In this document: positions 54,682 to 63,368 of the stretch, one piece after another
Position numbering within the stretch: position 1 is the stretch's first letter
How the letters are laid out: every line of letters starts with the position of its first letter
NCBI GenBank assembly: GCA_002723275.1
Contig: PBNZ01000008.1
Location: 69,715 to 133,714 of the forward strand
Direction: 5' to 3'
Origin: Planctomycetaceae bacterium
GTDB lineage: Bacteria > Planctomycetota > Planctomycetia > Pirellulales > Pirellulaceae
Length of the DNA: 64,000 nt
The notes under the pieces: generated by a model
Told to the model about the DNA's origin: nothing
The model's input: only the letters and a program-made list of their open reading frames with translations
The model's database searches: none
Made by a program: the position numbers and the translations under genes

Positions 54682-55218
54682 ATGAACGCGACCAATACGA
54701 GAAATCGCTTACCTTCATCGCTTAGTTCTGTCGACTTGCAGGCGTGTGAGCGTTACTGCGTCTTTCAATATGGAGATGCTTGTTTTGGTGTCTTGGCGAC
54801 AACCGTCCGAGAGGTCGCATTGCGACCGAAGGTATTCGTCGTTCCGGGGGCTGGGTCGATGCTCGTCGGACTGTGTCATCTTCGTAATGAATTTCTGCCG
54901 GTCGTGCATTTGCACGATGGCGTTTTCGATGTGAATTCCTCGGCTCAGAAACAACAGATTGTTGTCGCTTCTGCTGTGGGAGGCAGTTGGGCGTTGTTGG
55001 TGGATCGGGTGATTGGGCTCGTGCCCTTGGAAGTGTCGTTGAGTTCGGAAGGGAATTCGGCCATGGGTTGGTCGTCGTCTGTCATGGGATCGGCCTCTCA
55101 TGACGACAAAATCGTACAGGTGCTCGACGCTAACGCATTGTTTCGGTATTTCGACGCATCGCTAAGTCAAGGTTGGCAAGCGAAAAATGCGTCGCAGGAA
55201 ACACTGGTAACGTCTTGA
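54682..55218 (+). CDS. CheW-like coupling protein
   Basis: A 178-residue CheW domain protein that would tie the receptor to the hybrid CheA. Domain signature: YCVFQYGDACFGVLATTVREVALRP at the start, GSMLVGLCHLRNEFLPVVHLHDG in the middle, IVVASAVGGSWALLVDRVIGLVPL, and a final KIVQVLDANALFRYF. About 25 residues precede the domain and about 20 follow. It starts 13 bases after the coiled-coil gene; the receptor gene follows after 39 bases. Confidence 0.93.
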   Translation: MNATNTRNRLPSSLSSVDLQACERYCVFQYGDACFGVLATTVREVALRPKVFVVPGAGSMLVGLCHLRNEFLPVVHLHDGVFDVNSSAQKQQIVVASAVGGSWALLVDRVIGLVPLEVSLSSEGNSAMGWSSSVMGSASHDDKIVQVLDANALFRYFDASLSQGWQAKNASQETLVTS

Positions 55219-55257
55219 TTCTCTCCAGCTGGGACTGGCAAGTAAGGAAATACGGCT

Positions 55258-56652
55258 TTGAAACTAAATTCTCTTTTGATCGTTACACATCTCGGCGCCG
55301 CCGTTTTAGGAGCCATTTCCGTTACGACAATCGTAATATTGGATGGCGGTTTATTTCCAATAGGCGTTAGCTTCACGGTTACGGTCCTGCTTGTGGCAGC
55401 TTTAACTTTTTGGCTGACTCAAAAGATCAAACGATCGTTTTCCTCTCTGGAACGAGCGGTAGTTGCTGGCGATGCCAGCCACATCCTTTTGTCGGGTGTT
55501 CGAGAAATCGACACCGCTGCGGAAAAGGTCCGCGATCGAATACACCGTTGGGCGGAAGCAGCAGTTGGCACGCGAGAACAGTTTCGTGAAATCGAACAGA
55601 TGGTTTCTCGGTTGAATCGTCGGGGAGTCGATTCAAATAGCCGATCCCAGCTTGGCACGCAACTGCGTGAAATGCTGCAGGCCATTACCGGAAATGCTGA
55701 TTCTGAATTGAATCAGATTTTGGCGTGCACACAAGAAATCGAACGCTGTACTCGAGAAATTTCGGGGGGAGCCGAAAAGCAGAGTGAAGCGGTCAACAAG
55801 ACGACGACCTATGTCGAACAGATGTCCGCGAATATCGATTCCGTTTCACAAAATGCTAAAGCAGCGCAGGAAGCAGCGATTGCGACCAATGATTCGGCCA
55901 GCGCTGCATTGCAGCAAGTTCGCAAGCTGATCGACGGAATGGATCGTATTCGAAGGCATGTTGAAGCCAGTGAATCGAGGCTGCGCGCTCTGGGTGACCA
56001 TAGTCAGGAAATTGGTTCGATCGTCGAGACGATCAGCTCGATTTCATCTCGCACTGACATGTTGGCCCTGAATGCCTCGATCGAGTCCGTTCGTGCCGGT
56101 GAACATGGACGAGGATTTGCCGTGGTTGCAGATGAGGTTCGGAAACTTGCTGAACAGGCCGCACAGGCGACTCGTGAGGTTGCTGGCCTTATTGAATCCA
56201 TCCAATTAGAAACGCAAGAATCCATCGCTCTGATGGCGGAGGAGAGAGAAGAGGTTGAATCCGAAGTGCAGCGCGTGGGTGCAGCGGGCGATGCACTCGA
56301 ACGAATTAATCAGATCTCAAGTGATTCTGCAGCACAAGTCGGTGAGATCACGCAAGCGGCGCAACTGCAGTTGCAATTGACTCGAGATGTTGTGTTGGCC
56401 GTTGAAAGAATCTCCGCAGTTGCCAAGTCGAGTCGAATTCGAGCTGAAGAAGCCTGTTGGACCACCAATACGCTGACCAAGCTCGCTCAACAATTCAATC
56501 GCGTCCTCGAACCGTTAAAGATGACTCCCGAAAGGAACTTTGGATCTGCAACACGGAATCATCGATCAACCGTCCCGGATGTTGTTGTGAATCCGGATGG
56601 ACATGCAGATGATGGCACGACAATTGTTTCCGAGACCGTACCTACGGCTTAG
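55258..56652 (+). CDS. Methyl-accepting chemotaxis-type receptor with membrane hairpin, no sensor domain
   Basis: A 464-residue receptor. Two membrane helices (about 4-28 and 33-53) are separated by only four or five residues, so there is no periplasmic ligand domain. A helical linker leads to a signalling coiled coil. The hairpin tip (residues 262-295) reads [35 protein letters not shown], the conserved CheA/CheW contact. The C-terminus ([22 protein letters not shown]) lacks a CheR-binding NWETF-type pentapeptide. TTG 55258 has AAGGA ten bases before it. It may sense membrane state or a partner protein. The CheA gene starts 12 bases on. Confidence 0.95.
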   Translation: MKLNSLLIVTHLGAAVLGAISVTTIVILDGGLFPIGVSFTVTVLLVAALTFWLTQKIKRSFSSLERAVVAGDASHILLSGVREIDTAAEKVRDRIHRWAEAAVGTREQFREIEQMVSRLNRRGVDSNSRSQLGTQLREMLQAITGNADSELNQILACTQEIERCTREISGGAEKQSEAVNKTTTYVEQMSANIDSVSQNAKAAQEAAIATNDSASAALQQVRKLIDGMDRIRRHVEASESRLRALGDHSQEIGSIVETISSISSRTDMLALNASIESVRAGEHGRGFAVVADEVRKLAEQAAQATREVAGLIESIQLETQESIALMAEEREEVESEVQRVGAAGDALERINQISSDSAAQVGEITQAAQLQLQLTRDVVLAVERISAVAKSSRIRAEEACWTTNTLTKLAQQFNRVLEPLKMTPERNFGSATRNHRSTVPDVVVNPDGHADDGTTIVSETVPTA

Positions 56653-56664
56653 AGGAATTTCATA

Positions 56665-59514
56665 GTGTACGACAGCAGTAGTGACATGACGATTCTGCAA
56701 GAGCCCCTTAGCGTCATTGAAAGTGTCTTGCGGCATGCTGTTCAGCATTTCGGTAATCTCGAGATGCCAATGGAAATGCTGCGTGAGTTCTCTGGCTCCG
56801 CCGCCGAGGCTTCGCAGGCGGAGTTGGCAAGTTTCGCCCTGCAGTTGAGTGGCCTGCTTGAGATCGCTTCGCTGTCCTCAGGAGACGATGAAAGATTTCA
56901 CGAGTTTCAGGAGATTATTGAGTTTGTGATTCATTCCTTACCCTTGTTGCAACAGGCGTTGAATCATGAATCGGATACCGATGAACATATTCATGAACGG
57001 TTTCAAACAGCTCAAGATAAATGGGGTGAGTATCTCCAGGTTGTGTTGGGTGTCGAAGAGAGTAGAAGTCTGGAGCCTTGGACTGCCGCTGAAAATCCGG
57101 GCGCTGCGGACAATCATCTCGGAAGTGAAAGTGATGGAGAGGGTGGAGGTTGCGATCAAATCGGAATGATTCTCACCACGCTTTCAGCTGCCGAATCGTC
57201 ATTGCCGAATCCGGAGGTTGATGATGAGTTTCCTGGGGACAAAATGGAAAAGGATGCTGACCTCGATGGGGATCAGCCACTTGACGATAACGTTTGTCTG
57301 GATGATGAAATTCGAGAAGCTTACTTGGATGATGCTCAGCGTTGTCTAGTTTCGATTGAAACATCGCTTCTTGCTTTTGAAGATAATCCAGCAAATCGAC
57401 ATGTCTTGCAACAGGTTTGCCGTGAGCTGCACACACTCAAGGGGGCCTCGGCAAGCGTCGGTTTGACTCGACTGGGGAGCTTTCTTCATCGTGTCGAAGA
57501 TGATTTGCAAGCATCCTGTGATGAGAATGTTGAAAGGGTTGATATTGAATTGATTCTGCGAGGCGTTGACCTGGTGCGGCGCCAAATCAATTTTTTGCTG
57601 CGCGATAAGTTTCAAAAGTCCGATGAATTATCGCCGAAAAGTCTCGTTCCCGGATCGCATCAAGCGGAGCAGACACGCACCGCAGTCGCCGAACGATTCA
57701 TCGACTCTGGCCCGATAGGACAGGACTCGGTACGAGTGAAGGCGGCCCAACTTGATCGCTTAATGGACATGTTGGCCGGTTTAGTGATGCTCAGGAATCG
57801 GCGTGAGTCCTGTGTCGAAGAACTCAAGGGTGTCAATTCAGAATTGGTGCGTTGTGTATCTCGGTTGCGTGCCTTCGAAGAAGGTGGTGAATCGATGGGG
57901 GCGGCCGTAGGCGAGGCCTTGTTGAATCGATCCTCCGGTAACGTTAAGCGGCGACAGGTCAGCTCACTGACTGAAATCGCCAACGATCTCCTTGACCTTG
58001 GTCGGAACCTGCGAGATACGTACGAGCCCATCGGCGAAGAAAATCTCGCGATCTCCCGTTTTATTCGCCAGTTTCGTCAAGAACTGATGCAGCTACGACG
58101 CGTTCCCGTGAGGAGCCTCTTCACCCGGCTCCAACGAGCTGCAAGGGATGCGGCAAAAGCGGAAAACAAAAAAGTATCACTTCATCTTGTTGGTCAAGAC
58201 GTGGGCCTCGAAAAGTCGGTTCAGGAACAGCTGTATGACGCGCTGTTGCATATCGTGAGAAACGCCGTAAGTCATGGCATTGAGCCTGAGTCACAGCGAA
58301 TCGTACAGGGTAAGCCGCCTGCTGGGGTGCTGTCGCTTGAGGCGACCGGCGGATCCAACCTCCTCGTCATTACCGTTTGTGATGATGGTCGTGGTCTCGA
58401 CTACGACGCGATTCGACGGCGTGGTCTTGAAATGGGATTGATATCGGCGGACCGCGCACTCAGTCGGACCGAGTTGGCTCAACTGATCTTTCATCCAGGT
58501 TTTTCAACGAAATCAGAGGCGAGTGAATTGTCCGGACGGGGCGTCGGGATGGATGTCGTTGCCAATACATTGCAACAACTCCAAAGCTGGATCGAAGTTG
58601 ATTCTGTACCGGGCGAGGGTACCAGTATTCGATTGATGATTCCCCTCCATTCCGTGATTGAACATGTCATGGTGTTTCGGTCGGCGGGGCAGGACTATGC
58701 CGTGCCAACTCAGTTCGTTAAGGCGGCAGGTCCATGGAATCCCGGTGATGCATTCGACTATCCACTAATTCCGTTTGCGGATGTGTGCTCCGGAGTAGGT
58801 TCTGAGGACAGCAAGCAGAGCCAGGTAATCGTTATTCAACATGGTTGGAAGAATAGTTCCGATGAACAGGACGCTGCTAAAAACGGTCGACGTAATGAAC
58901 GAGTCATGGGTTTGCTCGTCGATGAGATTGTGGGACCGGAGGAGGTGGTAGTGCGACCGTTGCCTGTGTTGTTAAAGGATCATCGGTTGTTCGCAGGGCT
59001 TTCGCTTTCAGGGACTGGTGAAATCATGCTGCTGTTCGATAGTCAGCAGCTTATGGATCGCGGCTTGACGGTTTCCCGAGACGGAGACGTTAAGTCAGTC
59101 GAAGAGTTAACCAAGAGTCAGGCTCCGGTTGCTCACCAACGCGCACTTGTGGTGGACGATTCGCGGACATCTCGCCGTTCATTGATCCAGTTGCTTGATC
59201 ATGACCGTTTCTTGATTGATGAGGCTGCGGACGGCTCTGAGGCTGTCAAGTTTCTCAATCAACATCAATATGACATTGTCTTTACCGACCTCGAAATGCC
59301 GCTGATGAGTGGGTTTGATCTGTTGCGTGAAATTCGGTCTCGTGAGGCGATTGCGCAGATTCCCGTTCTGATGGTTAGCGGTCGGGATGAAGCAGTGTTT
59401 CAAGAGAAAGCAAGCAAACTTGGAGTCACTGATTACATCGTGAAGCCTGTTAGCAAAAAAAGGCTCAACAGTGCAATGCGGCGACTAAAGGAACTGGGAG
59501 GTAATAATACATGA
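56665..59514 (+). CDS. Hybrid CheA histidine kinase with C-terminal receiver
   Basis: A 949-residue cytoplasmic CheA-type kinase. An unassigned, acidic, helical N-terminal region (1-210) precedes the HPt domain (about 213-315), with phospho-His256 in ELHTLKGASASVGL. Dimerisation and ATPase follow: the N box is at Asn533 (RNAVSHGIE), G1 is DDGRGLD at 573, G2 is GRGVGMDVV. Then a CheW-like regulatory domain (about 665-805) and a receiver (about 825-945) with Asp875 (VFTDLEMP) and Lys in YIVKPV. There is no separate P2 domain of the usual type. The GTG start has AGAGGA eight bases before it; the end overlaps the next start by 4 bases (ATGA). Confidence 0.96.
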   Translation: MYDSSSDMTILQEPLSVIESVLRHAVQHFGNLEMPMEMLREFSGSAAEASQAELASFALQLSGLLEIASLSSGDDERFHEFQEIIEFVIHSLPLLQQALNHESDTDEHIHERFQTAQDKWGEYLQVVLGVEESRSLEPWTAAENPGAADNHLGSESDGEGGGCDQIGMILTTLSAAESSLPNPEVDDEFPGDKMEKDADLDGDQPLDDNVCLDDEIREAYLDDAQRCLVSIETSLLAFEDNPANRHVLQQVCRELHTLKGASASVGLTRLGSFLHRVEDDLQASCDENVERVDIELILRGVDLVRRQINFLLRDKFQKSDELSPKSLVPGSHQAEQTRTAVAERFIDSGPIGQDSVRVKAAQLDRLMDMLAGLVMLRNRRESCVEELKGVNSELVRCVSRLRAFEEGGESMGAAVGEALLNRSSGNVKRRQVSSLTEIANDLLDLGRNLRDTYEPIGEENLAISRFIRQFRQELMQLRRVPVRSLFTRLQRAARDAAKAENKKVSLHLVGQDVGLEKSVQEQLYDALLHIVRNAVSHGIEPESQRIVQGKPPAGVLSLEATGGSNLLVITVCDDGRGLDYDAIRRRGLEMGLISADRALSRTELAQLIFHPGFSTKSEASELSGRGVGMDVVANTLQQLQSWIEVDSVPGEGTSIRLMIPLHSVIEHVMVFRSAGQDYAVPTQFVKAAGPWNPGDAFDYPLIPFADVCSGVGSEDSKQSQVIVIQHGWKNSSDEQDAAKNGRRNERVMGLLVDEIVGPEEVVVRPLPVLLKDHRLFAGLSLSGTGEIMLLFDSQQLMDRGLTVSRDGDVKSVEELTKSQAPVAHQRALVVDDSRTSRRSLIQLLDHDRFLIDEAADGSEAVKFLNQHQYDIVFTDLEMPLMSGFDLLREIRSREAIAQIPVLMVSGRDEAVFQEKASKLGVTDYIVKPVSKKRLNSAMRRLKELGGNNT

Positions 59515-61046
59515 GCGAAGAACACACGATTCTGGTCATTGATGATAGTGCGGCGATTCGCCGAGTTGTCGATTCGACGTTAAGTCCGGTGGGGTATCGC
59601 GTCGTATTGGCTGCTAACGCTGAAGAAGGGTTAGCAAAAGCTGCTGAACTCCATCCGGATCTGATCATCCTCGACCACCAGTTGCCGGGCACGACAGGCA
59701 AAGAAGTTTGCCTGCAACTCTTGGAGGATGCTGAACTCAAGGATATTCCCATCATCGGGAGCTCGACCCTGAGGAAACGGGCCTACGTCGAATATGCAGA
59801 CTGCCCCAACGTCGTGGATATGCTGCCGAAGCCATATACTCCGGAATTGCTCATTACCACTGTCGCGAACACTCTCGATACCGGATCTCTTGTCGTTGAT
59901 TCACAACGAGATGGGACCGCCGTTCCTGAGGTCATGGATGAGCAGGGGGATGCGGAACTCAGCGGTCGTTTCTCCTGCTGTTCATTGAGGGAGTTGTTGG
60001 ACTTTCTTAATAACGGAGATAAGACGGGGGGGATTGATGTTGAGCTGACCCACAGCCGTATTTCGATTTTTATCAGCCGAGGGCGAGTTCAAGCGATCAC
60101 CTCGGCTGGTGTGGATGCAGATCCTGTTGCCAATTGTTTGCCTGAGGCACTCAAAGATCTAACGCCCGTCCTTAAATTGACGATGGCCGGAGGTTCCTGC
60201 AGTCAGATCGATGGACTCGTTCAATTATTGGACAACAAAGTACTTGATCCACGGCTGTTGCGCCAGCTGTTGCGTCATCAGGCATCGATGTTGTTGCTGC
60301 ATTGCTTCCAGAATTCATTGACCTCTTTTCGATTTGATCCAAAACGCGGAGCCCCCCCGTTGCAGCAGCGGCTTCCACTCGACATTAGTGTTGTTGCTCT
60401 CTTAGTCGAAGCCATGTCGCGCGTTCCTGCCGGGCAGCTTGAAATGAATTTACAGAATCACGTTTTCGTGAGGCGAGCGATCCGCGGACAAAACCTCGAT
60501 CGAGCTGGCTTATCGGCCCAACATCAAAAAATTGTCACCTGTCTTGGAGAACCGATTTCGATTCCCGATTTGGCGATGAAGTTGGGATGGGGCGCGGACG
60601 AAGTATGTCGGGTCTTGAGAGGTTTCGAACTGGCAGACCTTGTGGAACGACAGCAGGGCATCCGTGGTCGTCGTGTCGTAATTCTTGAGACCGATCGTGA
60701 AGCGGCGGTCCAATTGCGCGATGCGACACAGCAAAACGAATATGGACACTCTATCAAAGTTGTTCGCGATCGACTCTCTCTGCAGCTTGTGCTTAAACGA
60801 AATAAACCCGATGCCATTGTGCTGGCCGTTGATTCGGAATTAGGGCAGCAAGTTTGTCGCGAGCTGCGAGAGAACGCACAGGCGTTTGATGGAGTGCGTT
60901 GGCTGTCAATCTACGGTGAACACCAGGAGGTCTGGGGGCATTGGGACGCGGTCCTGCATCGTCCCTACGAAGTCACCTCCCTGTTTGAGGCCTTAGAGGC
61001 GATTTTTGAAGAGTCGCAAGAGGCCGCTTGTGTCACCACGGATTAG
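59511..61046 (+). CDS. Receiver-PATAN-like (DUF4388) response regulator
   Basis: A 511-residue response regulator coupled to CheA by an ATGA overlap. The receiver (1-125) has Asp11, Asp12, phosphoacceptor Asp55 (LIILDHQLPG) and Lys107 (LPKPYT). It continues into a region like PATAN/DUF4388 (about 150-300: LSGRFSCCSLRELLDFLNNGDKTGGIDVE, SRISIFISRGRVQAITS), found in other bacteria with gliding or pilus chemosensory proteins. Residues about 340-400 look like a winged helix (LGEPISIPDLAMKLGWGADEVCRVLRGFELADLVERQQGIRGRR). The rest resembles a receiver lacking its acidic pocket (PDAIVLAVDSELGQQVCRELR). Output unknown. Confidence 0.9.
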   Translation: MSEEHTILVIDDSAAIRRVVDSTLSPVGYRVVLAANAEEGLAKAAELHPDLIILDHQLPGTTGKEVCLQLLEDAELKDIPIIGSSTLRKRAYVEYADCPNVVDMLPKPYTPELLITTVANTLDTGSLVVDSQRDGTAVPEVMDEQGDAELSGRFSCCSLRELLDFLNNGDKTGGIDVELTHSRISIFISRGRVQAITSAGVDADPVANCLPEALKDLTPVLKLTMAGGSCSQIDGLVQLLDNKVLDPRLLRQLLRHQASMLLLHCFQNSLTSFRFDPKRGAPPLQQRLPLDISVVALLVEAMSRVPAGQLEMNLQNHVFVRRAIRGQNLDRAGLSAQHQKIVTCLGEPISIPDLAMKLGWGADEVCRVLRGFELADLVERQQGIRGRRVVILETDREAAVQLRDATQQNEYGHSIKVVRDRLSLQLVLKRNKPDAIVLAVDSELGQQVCRELRENAQAFDGVRWLSIYGEHQEVWGHWDAVLHRPYEVTSLFEALEAIFEESQEAACVTTD

Positions 61047-61079
61047 TCATTGAGTTGAATCAACCCGGGAAGCTTGCCA

Positions 61080-62633
61080 ATGTCGAATACATCCGCCGTT
61101 ACCACGAATGCATTAACCATCACTGTCATTTCTGCCAATGGCCAAAGCGCCGGCTATTCGCTTAAAGAGGGCGCAAGCCTCATCGTTGGGCAGGGAGCTA
61201 ATTGTGGCCTCAAACTCATCGGAGAAAGCATTTCCCAGATGCATTGCATCCTGAGATTCCAGGATGGTCAGTTGCACGTTCAGGATTGGTGCTCCGAGTC
61301 CGGTACGTACGTCGATGGAGTGCGAATTGAAGATGAAGTTTCTGTTGTTCTTGGTTCCAAATTGACGATTGGTAACTGTGAAATTTATACAAAGGCAGGG
61401 AACCACGATACGTCGGTGACTGAACAGCAGCCAACCGACGTTGTTCAGCAGCCCCAGTCGCTGGCCATTGACGAAAACGATCCGAAAATCACAAGGGAGC
61501 TGGAGGATTCGTTCGATGTTGATTCATTGCCTGCAAAAGGGCCTGCGGTAGAAGAGACGCCGAACCAGAAACCTGGTCGACGATCGGTTTCTGAACTAGA
61601 CGAGATAGTACCGGGGTTGTCGCCTTTGGAGACCAGAGCCGAAGTCGAAGATGAAGTAGCGACCGACAACACAACGTTGTCTGAACCGTTCACGAATTGG
61701 CGACGGTCCTCCAATACCGTACCTCTGCAAACTAGTCTTCCCGTAGATTTGGATGGAGGGTTTGCGCAGGAAACCGTTGAATTATTGCAGCAAGAACTGG
61801 AATACCTTCAAGCTGAACTCGTCGAACGCAACAATCGAATCGCAGAGTTTCAGCAACTGGTCGAGGGCCAAGAATCGCCAGAGGAGATGGTAGGACAGGC
61901 GGAAACGGAAGCTCTCGTTCAGCGACTTGAAGGTCTTGTCGACGAATTGGACCGAAGCGATCAACGCCTCAGAACGTTCGAAGAACTATTGCTCGCCGAG
62001 CAGCAGGTTAGTCAGGCAGAACGAGATGAACGAACACAGCTAGAAGGTTGGCTGAGTGAAATTGAGAACCGAATCAGCGAACGAGAATCTGAAGGACAAG
62101 CAGAACGTGAGGTCCTGACGCGACGTATTCATGAACTCAATCAACAACTCGCGGCCAGAGAGCAGCAGCTTTGTGAAGCGGCGAATGTTTCGTCCGCCGA
62201 GAAAGTACACGAAACGGCGCTCGGAAAACTACGCGATGAAAACGAATCACTCAATAAGCAGCTTGTCAGTCTGCAGCAGGAGTATCGTCAGTTGGAAGCT
62301 CAGTTCAAGGCAGAGCAAAACACGACTGATGCTGAAAAACAAAAAGCGATGATCGAATCTGCCCTTCGTGAGGAACGTATGACGCTGGCTCAGGAACGTG
62401 CCTCGCTATCGAGGGAACGAGCTGAAATGGCTCGCAAGCTGGCGGAGGGCCAGGAGATGCCAAAGCCGAGTGTCGGTGGGTCTGCCGCCGACGAAAGATT
62501 CAATGCGTTTCGTCAGACACTCAAAGAATTACACAAGGAAGAGGGGCGAGATGCTGTCGTTCGAAAGGTAACGCTTGGTTCTCGAATCGCTGATCTATGG
62601 AAGCGTCTTGATGGTCCCACGGATACCGATTAG
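61080..62633 (+). CDS. FHA domain protein with long coiled coil
   Basis: A 517-residue protein. The N-terminal FHA domain (about 12-106) has IVGQGANCGLKL, SISQMHCILRF (Ser and His contacts) and SESGTYVDGV (the canonical SNGT-type loop, Glu-Ser-Gly-Thr here), so it should bind phospho-threonine. An acidic, Ser/Thr-rich linker (about 107-220) precedes a long coiled coil (about 225-465: QQELEYLQAELVERNNRI, LSEIENRISERESEGQAERE, LREERMTLAQERASLSRERA). No kinase gene is in view, although one may lie past the right edge. ATG 61080 is chosen over TTG 61074. It follows the PATAN gene by 33 bases. Confidence 0.92.
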   Translation: MSNTSAVTTNALTITVISANGQSAGYSLKEGASLIVGQGANCGLKLIGESISQMHCILRFQDGQLHVQDWCSESGTYVDGVRIEDEVSVVLGSKLTIGNCEIYTKAGNHDTSVTEQQPTDVVQQPQSLAIDENDPKITRELEDSFDVDSLPAKGPAVEETPNQKPGRRSVSELDEIVPGLSPLETRAEVEDEVATDNTTLSEPFTNWRRSSNTVPLQTSLPVDLDGGFAQETVELLQQELEYLQAELVERNNRIAEFQQLVEGQESPEEMVGQAETEALVQRLEGLVDELDRSDQRLRTFEELLLAEQQVSQAERDERTQLEGWLSEIENRISERESEGQAEREVLTRRIHELNQQLAAREQQLCEAANVSSAEKVHETALGKLRDENESLNKQLVSLQQEYRQLEAQFKAEQNTTDAEKQKAMIESALREERMTLAQERASLSRERAEMARKLAEGQEMPKPSVGGSAADERFNAFRQTLKELHKEEGRDAVVRKVTLGSRIADLWKRLDGPTDTD

Positions 62634-62674
62634 CCATACCCATTTTATGTCTCACTTCAAATGAGAAATGAATA

Positions 62675-63286
62675 ATGGAATACGATCCCCTCAATCTTTC
62701 ACCTGAGAAAATCGTCGAAAAGCCATCGATTCAATCGTCGATGGCTCACGAGATGGGCGGTTTTGCCGGCGCCGCTGCCGTGCGTGGACACGTCCAGCAA
62801 TTGAATCTTCTCACCTCTCGACTGGAAGATTTTTTGACTTCCCAGATCAATCGCCTCCAAAAAATGGATCCCGCAAGTGGGATTGGACAGGCTATTCGTT
62901 CCGAAGAATTGGAACGCATGGTCGAAGAATTTGAGCAGACCCGCCGGAATTGGGAAGTCGAACGGCAAACGGCCGAAGATCGATTGCAGCACGATGCCGA
63001 GCGACTTCAAGCCGCCTGGCAGACTCTCGAAATGGAGCAACGGCAATTGCTGTCTCAGCAGGCTGTCGCGAAGTCCACGGCAAGATCTGCCGCGTTGGCG
63101 GCATCGGTGTCGGGACCGGTGGCGTCCAGTGGTATGTATCCCACGCGGTCTTCCGCTACACGTTCGGTTACGACGAGTACTCGAAGTGGTGATTCTGAAA
63201 TGACACCTTTTCATCGGGCGCAAGTTCAGTTCCAGCAACTGCGTCGGGAAATGCAAAAGCATGCCCAACGAAGAAACAAAAGATGA
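62675..63286 (+). CDS. Coiled-coil protein of unknown function in the chemosensory operon
   Basis: A 203-residue protein without recognisable family. A central coiled coil (about 60-135: QQLNLLTSRLEDFLTSQINRLQ, EELERMVEEFEQTRRNWEVERQ, RLQAAWQTLEMEQRQL) is followed by an Ala/Ser/Thr-rich stretch and a basic helical tail (QLRREMQKHAQRRNKR). No signal or membrane segment. It starts 41 bases after the FHA gene and probably pairs with that protein's coiled coil; this is inferred. Confidence 0.82.
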   Translation: MEYDPLNLSPEKIVEKPSIQSSMAHEMGGFAGAAAVRGHVQQLNLLTSRLEDFLTSQINRLQKMDPASGIGQAIRSEELERMVEEFEQTRRNWEVERQTAEDRLQHDAERLQAAWQTLEMEQRQLLSQQAVAKSTARSAALAASVSGPVASSGMYPTRSSATRSVTTSTRSGDSEMTPFHRAQVQFQQLRREMQKHAQRRNKR

Positions 63287-63368
63287 ACAACGTGACGACT
63301 GTTTGGCAAACCTATGTGATGTTGACGCATCAGAGCCAGCGTAACGTTTTCAGTAGAGGAGTTATGAT

